Assembly: GCA_046496945.1 (NCBI GenBank)
Contig: JAWOGL010000215.1
Location: 1-5,381 of the forward strand
Reading direction: 5' to 3'
Length of the DNA: 5,381 bases
Source: Desulfonatronovibrio sp046496945
GTDB taxonomy: Bacteria > Desulfobacterota > Desulfovibrionia > Desulfovibrionales > Desulfonatronovibrionaceae
Made by a program: the position numbers and the translations under genes. Under the pieces are notes generated by a model. That model was not told where the DNA came from. It did no database searches and worked only from the letters and a program-made list of their open reading frames with translations. Positions 1-5,246 of the stretch are shown piece after piece. Position 1 is the first letter of the stretch. Each line of letters opens with the position of its first letter.

Positions 1-169
1 CTTCGGATATTTGATTCTTTGGCAGGATGGGGTTGTCGCTAAGGCAATCCCACTCCGCTAAGACTGGTGGCCCGTTCTTGTGCATTAGGCCGGTATGGTG
101 AGAGACTTCATGAGAGAATCCGGCTATGGCCATGGCATAGTCCAGTTCAATTGTTTTCAAGGCTGGCAT
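1..169 (-). CDS. Possible 5' part of an unrecognised gene, cut by the left edge
   Basis: An open frame starts at ATG 169-167 and runs 56 codons without a stop to the left edge, so only the N-terminus is visible (begins MPALKTIELDYAMAIAGF). It is rich in histidine (SHEVSHH, LMHKNGPP) and continues with LAEWDCLSDNP. I do not recognise the family. An in-frame TGA lies four codons upstream of the ATG, so the start cannot move further out; no clear Shine-Dalgarno precedes it (only a weak TGATGAAG). All three plus-strand frames of this stretch hit a stop early, which mildly favours the minus strand. It lies 384 bases beyond the transporter gene, same strand, probably a separate transcription unit. 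Fifty-six open codons can occur by chance, so this is only a candidate. Confidence 0.35.
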   Translation of the reverse strand, partial: MPALKTIELDYAMAIAGFSHEVSHHTGLMHKNGPPVLAEWDCLSDNPILPKNQISE

Positions 170-367
170 AACAAGGCTTCATCATTCAGGCAGGCTTAAA
201 CTTCTTTCAAAAATGCACGTAGGTTTGCATAGAGAATTCAACGCCTCAAGCTACACCATCCACTTTTCTAAAAAAAATTTCAATAAAATTATCCTGCAAG
301 GTAAGTTTGGGACAGCGCAAACAAGTGTCATTAATATGGCATTTTGGTTACATTGGCTTGATATTTT

Positions 368-378
368 CTAATTTGTTT
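368..378. repeat. Direct repeat copy 1, CTAATTTGTTT
   Basis: The 11-base word CTAATTTGTTT occurs here and again at 554-564, where it spans the stop codon of the transporter gene (the leading CTA is TAG on the minus strand). After one extra T the match continues with CA. The copies flank the foldback and hairpin, and next to each lies one arm of a 10-base inverted repeat: CATCCGGAAA at 380-389 and TTTCCGGATG at 540-549. This arrangement resembles a target-site duplication around a small non-coding insert, but four bases (550-553) separate the right arm from the second copy, so the fit is not perfect. Confidence 0.4.
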
Positions 379-516
379 TCATCCGGAAACGGTTCTTTTT
401 GCTTTTGGCGGCGTCAATCTGCACAATTATTCGTCAACTAAGATACGCCTCCTTATAATTGTTTGATTTCCTAGCCAAAAGAAAAAACTCCTCGTTTCCG
501 CAAAGAAAACCAATAG
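368..516. repeat. Long imperfect foldback (arms about 62 bases, loop 24)
   Basis: Bases 368-430 pair imperfectly with 455-516 around a 24-base centre (431-454). Matching blocks, outside to inside: CTAATTTGTTTTC (368-380) with GAAAACCAATAG (505-516); CGGAAACG (384-391) with CGTTTCCG (493-500), perfect; TTTTTGCTTTTGGC (396-409) with GCCAAAAGAAAAA (474-486), one bulge; ACAATTAT (423-430) with ATAATTGT (455-462), perfect. The blocks stay in register with only small gaps, so this is one structure and not scattered chance matches. It could be a MITE-like or foldback element, or a structured RNA/processing site in the 3' region of the transporter transcript. No coding capacity is seen. Confidence 0.55.
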
Positions 517-525
517 TTCCAGCAC

Positions 526-546
526 CCGGAAAGAAAGACTTTCCGG
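526..546 (-). terminator. Perfect 8-bp hairpin just after the transporter stop codon
   Basis: CCGGAAAG (526-533) and CTTTCCGG (539-546) form a perfect 8-bp stem with a 5-base loop, beginning 7 bases beyond the TAG stop at 556-554. Position and strength suit a 3'-end or mRNA-protecting hairpin. No U-run follows it on the minus strand (GTGCTGGAAC comes next), so it is not a textbook intrinsic terminator. Confidence 0.4.
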
Positions 547-553
547 ATGGAAA

Positions 554-3058
554 CTAATTTGTTTCAGACTGGACAATATTAATCCGTGATTGGGTCCAGC
601 TGTTAAGCAGCCAGACAATACGCTGGTAAACATTGGTCATGTGCAAAAAGGTTGATCTGGAGTCCGGGCTGATAATTTCGCTTCCTCCGAGGTATGATTT
701 TCTCATTCCAGCCACAAGGCCGCTCCTGTCTCCAGTCATATTAAGAAGTAATTTTAAGTCCTGGATGTCTGTTTTTTCAACTGTACCAGCTGCAAAGGTC
801 AAAATCGCATGAAGTCCTTCTATCATCATCTGCTGTGCCTTTGCCAATTCCTGATTTTTGAGATCCTGCCCCAGCAATATAGTTAATTCATAAAGCTGCT
901 GTTCAAGGTTTTCCTGGATCCTGTGCTGGTTTTGGATGTGGATAAGTGTTTCAGCATCATTTTTTCGCATGTCCTGGCCGAATAGTTCAGTGAAGATCTC
1001 ATTAATTGCGCCATTTAACTCTGTAGCAGCCTGGTGCAGATCATTCAGTTCACCGTGGACCTGTATGTCTGACTCTTCTTTACGCAGAGGTTGTAGATAA
1101 GAAGGCAGCCTGGAAACTACCCGATCAGATTCTTTTGCTGTGAGTTGAAGGGCAGTGTCAGGATCCTGCAGGGCGTTTTCCTGGACAAATTTCAGTCTGG
1201 CCAGGGTTTCCACTTTGCTTGGGGGTGAAAATTTTTCTGCAAGTCTTTTCAGGGGAGATGTAAAACCAAGCATGATCAGTCCGGGCATGACCTTGACAAA
1301 AAGAAATCCCCAGGCAGCTTTTTCTTCAACAGTATTTCCCAGAAATTTGAAAATCAGATTAAGGCTGTTATCGCCTATGAACATACTTATCTGAAGGAGC
1401 ATAACCAGGACAATACTGCTTGAAAAATCTGCAAAGGATTTGACCAATGCCACCTGTCTGGACATTCCTGATATGCTGCTGGACATGATTATTCCTGAGA
1501 TTCCAGAACCAGCGGTTGCCCCGGAAAAAGTCAGCAGAACCTGATTCAGATCAATAATACCAGCATGAGCCATGGGTATAGTCAGCAGAGCCACAGTGGA
1601 TGATGACTGGGTAAGAGTCCTTAGAACTGCGCCAAGCAAGAAAAGCAGTATGGGCAGTTCAGTGCCCATCTCCATCATATTCTGAATCCACAGGGTCTGG
1701 GCCAGATCAGCAGCTGTGGACTTGATCATGTCAAAGCCGAACAATAGCAGACCAAGCCCGAACATGGCCAAAAGCACCTGCTGATACTTTCCTTTTTTAT
1801 CAAAGGCGTACAAAAGACCGGAAATGGACAGAAAATACAAAATGGCAAGATTCAGATTCCAGGTGGCCAGAAATACCAGCAGTGTTGTGCCAATTTCAGC
1901 CCAGGACAGAATATACAGGGCATTTTTCAGATTCATGATTTTTCCGGCAACCATGCCTGTGAGCACAAAGGCTGCTGATGAACTGCTCTGGGCTACTGCC
2001 CCTGAAAGAAAACCCCATAAAGCACCCAGGCCCAGGTTGTCTGACCAGCGGGAGAACAGTTTTCTTATCCTTCGGCTGGCTACCTTCTTAAGGCTGGATG
2101 AAATAAACCTGACTCCAACCAGAAAAAGGGCAATCCCGGCAAGTATTTGCCCGGAAAGAACAAGGGCCTGGCTGCTCCTTGCCTTCCTTGCCCTGTCTTG
2201 TGCAGCTATGGCTTTAATTCCTTCCGGCAGAACAATTTTTACAGGGGTCAGGGAAGTGTCGGATAATGTCCTTTCCAGCACCTGTTCGGAAAGGAAAAAT
2301 GACATGAATTTTGCTGTCTGGATGGTGGGGTGATTATTTACGATAATCCTGCCATTATAAAATATGGGGTAGTCACAATTTGAAGATGCTGAAAGATCAG
2401 GCATGCAGCCGTCAATGGACAGTATTTGGGCATCATGTCCTCTATGTACTCCCCCTGCAGCAGTAATTGCCCCAGGGATGGAAGCAACCTGCTCCAGGGC
2501 TGCTGAGTTTGAAGATGCTCTGATGCTGTTGACTGGACTCAAAGGAGCCTGAAGCCAGTTTTGCAGCACCCGGGTTATTCCGGAAAAATCGCTTCTAAGG
2601 ACAACAGTTATGGGCAGGTCAGGACCTTCAAGTTCCTGCCAGTTTTGATATTGACCCTTGTAAATTCCTTTAATCTGTTGAGTGGTCAGGTCAGTGATCA
2701 TCACTTCCCTGGCAGCGAGTACCACTGGAAGCTTAACAAAGGCTGTTTCTGTCAGTGGATATGTCTGATAATCCGAAGCAAGGGGAATATCTGAAACAGC
2801 TATATGTGCAGCTCCTGAAGCTACCTGGGCCTGTCCAATAACTGATCCTGTCTCATTGAAACTGAAGCTCAGTTCAGGATTCATGACTTCATATATGCCT
2901 GCAGCCTTGCGAATTAGAGGAATGAGGGCCGTGGATCCGGTGACAACTATTCTATTATCTCCTGATGCCCATGAATCAGAGATGTCTGCACCGGCAGAGA
3001 CCAGGATTGTAACAACACAGAAAAGTGAGCTTATAAGGATTTTTTGGATAATGTTCAT
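554..3058 (-). CDS. Three-part phosphate transporter: PstS-like binding domain + Na+/Pi symporter core + PhoU-like tail
   Basis: An 834-residue protein, about 250-300 residues longer than ordinary NptA/YjbB-type Na+/Pi carriers because of an N-terminal extension. Residues 1-24 look like a signal peptide (Lys6, hydrophobic 7-22, AGA at 22-24). Residues about 35-290 resemble PstS: GSTALIPLI (41-49), GS (71-72) before an SD pair (89-90), and RSDFSG (155-160); by family alignment Ser72, Asp90, Arg155, Ser159 and Gly160 match phosphate contacts of E. coli PstS, while the usual Thr is Ile161. Cys218 and Cys228 could form a disulfide. Residues about 299-601 are the membrane core, with the paired motifs QSSSS (357-361) and QSSST (484-488). 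The helical, charged tail (about 612-834) is PhoU-like. An in-frame TGA sits two codons before the ATG, fixing the start; no Shine-Dalgarno is seen. It is preceded by a Pho box. Inferred role: binding-protein-assisted Na+-driven phosphate movement across the inner membrane; the direction is unproven, since some family members export phosphate. Confidence 0.9.
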   Translation of the reverse strand: MNIIQKILISSLFCVVTILVSAGADISDSWASGDNRIVVTGSTALIPLIRKAAGIYEVMNPELSFSFNETGSVIGQAQVASGAAHIAVSDIPLASDYQTYPLTETAFVKLPVVLAAREVMITDLTTQQIKGIYKGQYQNWQELEGPDLPITVVLRSDFSGITRVLQNWLQAPLSPVNSIRASSNSAALEQVASIPGAITAAGGVHRGHDAQILSIDGCMPDLSASSNCDYPIFYNGRIIVNNHPTIQTAKFMSFFLSEQVLERTLSDTSLTPVKIVLPEGIKAIAAQDRARKARSSQALVLSGQILAGIALFLVGVRFISSSLKKVASRRIRKLFSRWSDNLGLGALWGFLSGAVAQSSSSAAFVLTGMVAGKIMNLKNALYILSWAEIGTTLLVFLATWNLNLAILYFLSISGLLYAFDKKGKYQQVLLAMFGLGLLLFGFDMIKSTAADLAQTLWIQNMMEMGTELPILLFLLGAVLRTLTQSSSTVALLTIPMAHAGIIDLNQVLLTFSGATAGSGISGIIMSSSISGMSRQVALVKSFADFSSSIVLVMLLQISMFIGDNSLNLIFKFLGNTVEEKAAWGFLFVKVMPGLIMLGFTSPLKRLAEKFSPPSKVETLARLKFVQENALQDPDTALQLTAKESDRVVSRLPSYLQPLRKEESDIQVHGELNDLHQAATELNGAINEIFTELFGQDMRKNDAETLIHIQNQHRIQENLEQQLYELTILLGQDLKNQELAKAQQMMIEGLHAILTFAAGTVEKTDIQDLKLLLNMTGDRSGLVAGMRKSYLGGSEIISPDSRSTFLHMTNVYQRIVWLLNSWTQSRINIVQSETN

Positions 3059-3116
3059 GTATCAAAAGGCTTAATGTTGGTATTTTTTTACGTTTTCAAG
3101 GAAAAACCTTTGATAC
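3059..3116 (-). promoter_or_regulatory. Inverted repeat in the leader, inner arm touching the start codon
   Basis: GTATCAAAAGG (3059-3069) and CCTTTGATAC (3107-3116) are inverted copies, 10 bp with one bulged A, 37 bases apart. In minus-strand RNA the second arm ends immediately before the AUG of the transporter, where a ribosome binding site would be expected and none is visible. A smaller nested pair (GTTTTC 3092-3097 with GAAAAAC 3101-3107) lies inside. It may be an RNA structure controlling translation, or a split binding site for a dimeric protein. Function is inferred only. Confidence 0.4.
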
Positions 3117-3132
3117 AGTTTACTCATACTTT

Positions 3133-3150
3133 GTTACAATAATATGACCG
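3133..3150 (-). promoter_or_regulatory. Probable Pho box (PhoB binding site) for the transporter gene
   Basis: On the minus strand the site reads CGGTCAT-ATTA-TTGTAAC: two 7-base direct repeats 11 bases apart with a 4-base A/T spacer. Against the E. coli consensus (CTGTCAT, A/T spacer, CTGTMAY) each half matches at 6 of 7 positions. It points towards the transporter gene, whose ATG begins 74 bases further on. A possible -10 (TAAACT, 3122-3117) lies 10 bases beyond the box, close to the spacing of PhoB-dependent promoters. Together with a phosphate-binding transporter downstream, this suggests induction by phosphate limitation. Confidence 0.55.
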
Positions 3151-3163
3151 AACGTCAGTCATA
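3143..3163. promoter_or_regulatory. 21-bp palindrome over the -10 region and half of the Pho box
   Basis: TATGAC (3143-3148) and GTCATA (3158-3163) are perfect 6-base arms, and 8 of the 10 symmetric pairs match across 21 bases. It covers the proposed -10 hexamer of the sigma70-type promoter at one end and the first Pho-box repeat at the other, so it could be an operator through which one regulator affects both. It could also be a by-product of overlap between the two sites. Confidence 0.3.
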
Positions 3164-3185
3164 GCCATCCAGCCGGCAGTGTCAA
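3158..3185 (-). promoter_or_regulatory. Sigma70-type promoter candidate upstream of the transporter gene
   Basis: On the minus strand a perfect -35 TTGACA (3185-3180) is followed after 16 bases by TATGAC (3163-3158), a 4-of-6 match to the -10 consensus. Transcription would begin near 3151, leaving a leader of roughly 90 bases that includes the Pho box sequence and the complete inverted repeat 3059-3116. This would be a basal promoter upstream of the Pho-controlled one. Confidence 0.4.
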
Positions 3186-3243
3186 CAAAAAGCTCAGGCA
3201 GGGTACAGTGGGTAATTAATCAGGGAGTGGTGTTCAGATGTTG

Positions 3244-3275
3244 AGTATGGAATCCTCAGAGCAGGATAGGATACT
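3244..3275 (-). terminator. Imperfect hairpin after the phoH-like gene
   Basis: AGTAT (3244-3248) pairs with ATACT (3271-3275); inside, after a 2x2 mismatch and one further mismatched pair, ATCC pairs with GGAT. It starts 20 bases beyond the stop codon at 3298-3296. No U-run follows on the minus strand, so if it ends transcription it does so weakly or with Rho. A boundary here would separate the dksA-like/phoH operon from the transporter gene. Confidence 0.25.
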
Positions 3276-3295
3276 GTAAAATCTGAAAAAGTATA

Positions 3296-4486
3296 CTAAA
3301 GCCTTGACTTGATGACCATATCTGTAATCGGTCCTCTTGATTTATCTCCTTTTAGAACTAAGTGAGCATAATTGTTCAGTCCTTTCATTTTTTTTACAAT
3401 CCAGTTCAGTCCATTATTGGATTCATTAAGATGGGGATTGTCCACCTGTCTGGTGTCTCCAAGGCAGACACACTTGACTCCCTCTCCCATCCTGGAGAGT
3501 AAAGATCTGATCTCATATCTCGAAAGATTTTGGGTTTCGTCAACAATAACAAATGAGTTTTCAATGGTCATTCCACGAACAAACGTCAGAGGAAGGATCT
3601 CAATTCTTTTGGGGTTGAGTTTGATTGCAGAATCAGAACCATCAAGAAAAATTTTGCCCGCTTTTCTTATTTCATGGAGTTTTTGAAGAAGGTTGTGGAT
3701 GTATCTGATATAGGGTGCGATTTTTTCCGAAATATCACCAGGCAGATATCCAAGCTTAGGTCCGATTTCATGGGTTGGTTTAACTATATGGATTTTGGAG
3801 TATTCTTTTTTACTTAAAACCAGTTCAAGAGCTGAGGCCAGGGCAAGAAATGTTTTGCCGAATCCTGCCTCGCTCTGGATTGTCACCAGATCAATGGCCG
3901 GGTTCTGCATGAGTTCCAGGGCGAGATTCTGATAAACAGATCTGGGAGTTACCTTCCAGATATCAAGTGTGTAGTTAATTACTTTCTGTTCGTTAACTCC
4001 GTGAAAGACAGGTTTTCCGTTTTGCCAGGTGAAAGAATTTGGGATTGGGGCGTCATTTTCTTCTCTGAATCCAGTATAGAGCTGTGATTCGGATTCAAAA
4101 GGCCTGGATTGCCTGAATTCTTCACTTTGAATATTCAGGAGTTGGGCCTGAAGCCTTAGAATTTTATCGTTGGTGACAAGAATGGGATCTTGTATTTCAG
4201 GGTTGGAATTAATTTCAGACAGGATGTAATTATCAGCAATATCGGTATAGGATGTGGTTAATTTGTCATTACGGATGATTCGCACGTGTTCTTTGTTTTG
4301 ATCTAAGCTTTCAATAACCTTGGCTATGATATGGGCAAGCCTCTGGTCTGTTTTGAGCTTGTTGAGCTCCATAAGAACATGATAGGGGATAAAAATATTG
4401 TTTTCAGAGCCATTACGCAGAATATCTATGCTTTGAGGGTTTTCAATAAGTACGTTGGTATCCAGGACATAATTCTTGTGTGTCAT
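3296..4486 (-). CDS. PIN-PhoH family ATPase/ribonuclease (PhoH2-like)
   Basis: A 396-residue, probably cytoplasmic protein with the two-domain layout of PhoH2 proteins: an N-terminal PIN RNase domain and a C-terminal PhoH ATPase, known in other species as a sequence-specific RNA helicase/RNase. PIN domain (about 4-125): DTNVLIENP with Asp9 and Asn11, Glu40 in VLMELNKLK, Asp82/Asp85, and Asp107 in VTNDKILR. PhoH domain (about 180-396): P-loop SEAGFGKT (205-212), KPTHEIGPKLGYLPGD (236-251), RGMTIENSFVIVDETQN (304-320) with Walker B Asp316-Glu317, and GDTRQVD (343-349). Two departures from the usual family pattern: Ser205 where the first P-loop Gly is normal, and DKS (381-383) where ERS with a conserved Arg is usual. 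The start is supported by AGGGAGG just upstream. The gene follows the dksA-like gene by 23 bases, so the two are probably co-transcribed. Whether it is phosphate-regulated cannot be read here; no Pho box is visible before the operon. Confidence 0.92.
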   Translation of the reverse strand: MTHKNYVLDTNVLIENPQSIDILRNGSENNIFIPYHVLMELNKLKTDQRLAHIIAKVIESLDQNKEHVRIIRNDKLTTSYTDIADNYILSEINSNPEIQDPILVTNDKILRLQAQLLNIQSEEFRQSRPFESESQLYTGFREENDAPIPNSFTWQNGKPVFHGVNEQKVINYTLDIWKVTPRSVYQNLALELMQNPAIDLVTIQSEAGFGKTFLALASALELVLSKKEYSKIHIVKPTHEIGPKLGYLPGDISEKIAPYIRYIHNLLQKLHEIRKAGKIFLDGSDSAIKLNPKRIEILPLTFVRGMTIENSFVIVDETQNLSRYEIRSLLSRMGEGVKCVCLGDTRQVDNPHLNESNNGLNWIVKKMKGLNNYAHLVLKGDKSRGPITDMVIKSRL

Positions 4487-4488
4487 AT

Positions 4489-4498
4489 TCCTCCCTCT
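4489..4498 (-). promoter_or_regulatory. Ribosome binding site of the phoH-like gene
   Basis: On the minus strand AGAGGGAGGA ends two bases before the ATG at 4486-4484. The GGAGG core is only 3 bases away, but the overlapping GAGGG gives a 6-base spacing. It confirms this ATG as the start and lies within the 23-base gap after the dksA-like stop codon. Confidence 0.7.
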
Positions 4499-4509
4499 AT
4501 TGGTAACGA

Positions 4510-4902
4510 TTATGCAAAAGTTGCGTCTATGTCATTGAAATTGTTAGTTGTCCTGAATCCTTGTTCCAAAGCTTCCTGGCATTGTGCGCAATACCTTGCT
4601 GTAGGGTGAATTAGAAGTCTGCGGGGACTGATTAGTTCTTCACATTCTGCACAAATTCCATATTCGCCATTTTCAACGAGCCTTAATGCCTGCTTGATCT
4701 GGGAAAGAAACTCTCCGTCCCGTTTTGCCTGAGACAGAAGAAGCCGTCTGTCTGCTTCAATGCTTCCTTTATCATTTTCATCAGAACATAAACCAGATGT
4801 CACCTCTCCAAGCTTGCGAGCAGTTTCTTCAAGGTTTTGGGTTGTTTTAATCATCAGATCTTCAAGCATCATCCTGTAATTGTTAAGCTGATTCCAGGTC
4901 AT
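4510..4902 (-). CDS. DksA/TraR-family zinc-finger protein
   Basis: A 130-residue member of the DksA/TraR family, which binds in the RNA polymerase secondary channel and, with ppGpp in the case of DksA, adjusts transcription during starvation. Residues 1-80 form a helical hairpin; its tip carries DENDKG (41-46), matching the DxxDxA tip of E. coli DksA except that Ala is Gly46. A canonical C4 zinc finger follows: Cys84-x2-Cys87, 17 residues, Cys105-x2-Cys108, in NGEYGICAECEELISPRRLL. It is shorter than E. coli DksA (151), so it may be a DksA-like paralogue and not the main DksA; I give no symbol. The start is supported by a near-perfect Shine-Dalgarno. It is first of an apparent two-gene operon with the phoH-like gene. 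Regulation of stress or starvation genes is the family role; its targets here are unknown. Confidence 0.9.
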   Translation of the reverse strand: MTWNQLNNYRMMLEDLMIKTTQNLEETARKLGEVTSGLCSDENDKGSIEADRRLLLSQAKRDGEFLSQIKQALRLVENGEYGICAECEELISPRRLLIHPTARYCAQCQEALEQGFRTTNNFNDIDATFA

Positions 4903-4909
4903 GATTTTT

Positions 4910-4917
4910 CCTCCTTT
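4910..4917 (-). promoter_or_regulatory. Strong ribosome binding site of the dksA-like gene
   Basis: AAAGGAGG on the minus strand, 7 bases before the ATG at 4902-4900. It is nearly the full anti-Shine-Dalgarno complement at ideal spacing and fixes the start of the dksA-like gene. It contrasts with the transporter gene, which has none visible. Confidence 0.85.
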
Positions 4918-4950
4918 AAGCAGTGAGCAAATTCATTAAATGGGATTACT

Positions 4951-4973
4951 GACTTAAACTTTTTGATTAAGTC
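4951..4973. repeat. Perfect 7-bp inverted repeat in the leader of the dksA-like gene
   Basis: GACTTAA (4951-4957) and TTAAGTC (4967-4973) are perfect inverted copies around a 9-base centre, about 50 bases upstream of the ATG. It could be an operator or a small leader hairpin. The arms are mostly A/T, so the RNA hairpin would be weak. Confidence 0.35.
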
Positions 4974-5148
4974 TGTGCATAGGTATATTTTTTGGGCAGG
5001 ACTGATCAGCGCATTCAGGTGACGAATTTGTGGCTTTTTAGTTACGCTAAGTAAAAAGGTTAAAGTCGCGGCGTATTTATGCAAACGTAAGAGTTTGAGA
5101 TTTTCGTAGCAACACAGCGAGATTTATTCTTTTTGGCTCCTGTAGAAA

Positions 5149-5175
5149 GGGACAAGACCCCACTGGGACTGTCTC
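5149..5175. repeat. Imperfect REP-like palindrome
   Basis: GGGACA (5149-5154) can pair with TGTCTC (5170-5175; one G-U in RNA), and CCC (5159-5161) with GGG (5165-5167) across a 3-base loop, separated by a small internal loop. A compact GC-richer palindrome in an AT-rich spacer recalls REP-type elements or transposon end hairpins, but only one copy is visible and no transposase is present. Confidence 0.3.
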
Positions 5176-5246
5176 TTTAGCTTATTTAAAAGAAAGATAA
5201 TCTATCCAACAATATAATCATTCACTTTGCTACATGGATTGTGATG

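Larger units (their letters stand above)
170..553. other. Gene-free 384-base spacer with foldback structures
   Basis: No convincing gene lies here. The right two thirds (368-553) are dominated by inverted and direct repeats, described separately. The left part (170-367) is AT-rich and contains a run of eight A at 270-277 beside an A/T-only 5-base inverted repeat (276-290), which read on the minus strand would give a very weak hairpin plus U-run. I see no good promoter for the open frame at 1-169. Confidence 0.6.

Noticed and set aside
270..290. A/T-only hairpin beside a run of eight A, a possible minus-strand terminator
   Set aside because: The stem has only five A-T pairs and overlaps the A-run, so it is too weak to support.
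325..342. A second Pho-box-like sequence on the plus strand (GTGTCAT-TAAT-ATGGCAT)
   Set aside because: It matches at about 11 of 14 repeat positions but points away from the minus-strand genes, and no plus-strand gene follows.
427..633. A 68-codon minus-strand frame overlapping the 3' end of the transporter gene
   Set aside because: It overlaps the well-supported transporter C-terminus in another frame and otherwise covers the foldback region; no family resemblance.
1824..2333. A 169-codon plus-strand frame inside the transporter gene, with several smaller ones
   Set aside because: They lie antisense to a gene with clear motifs throughout and look like shadow frames with basic, low-plausibility translations.
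4899..5084. A 61-codon minus-strand frame overlapping the dksA-like start by ATGA
   Set aside because: It needs a TTG start with no Shine-Dalgarno, resembles no known family, and its last codons are simply the ribosome binding site of the dksA-like gene. The stop/start overlap is probably chance.
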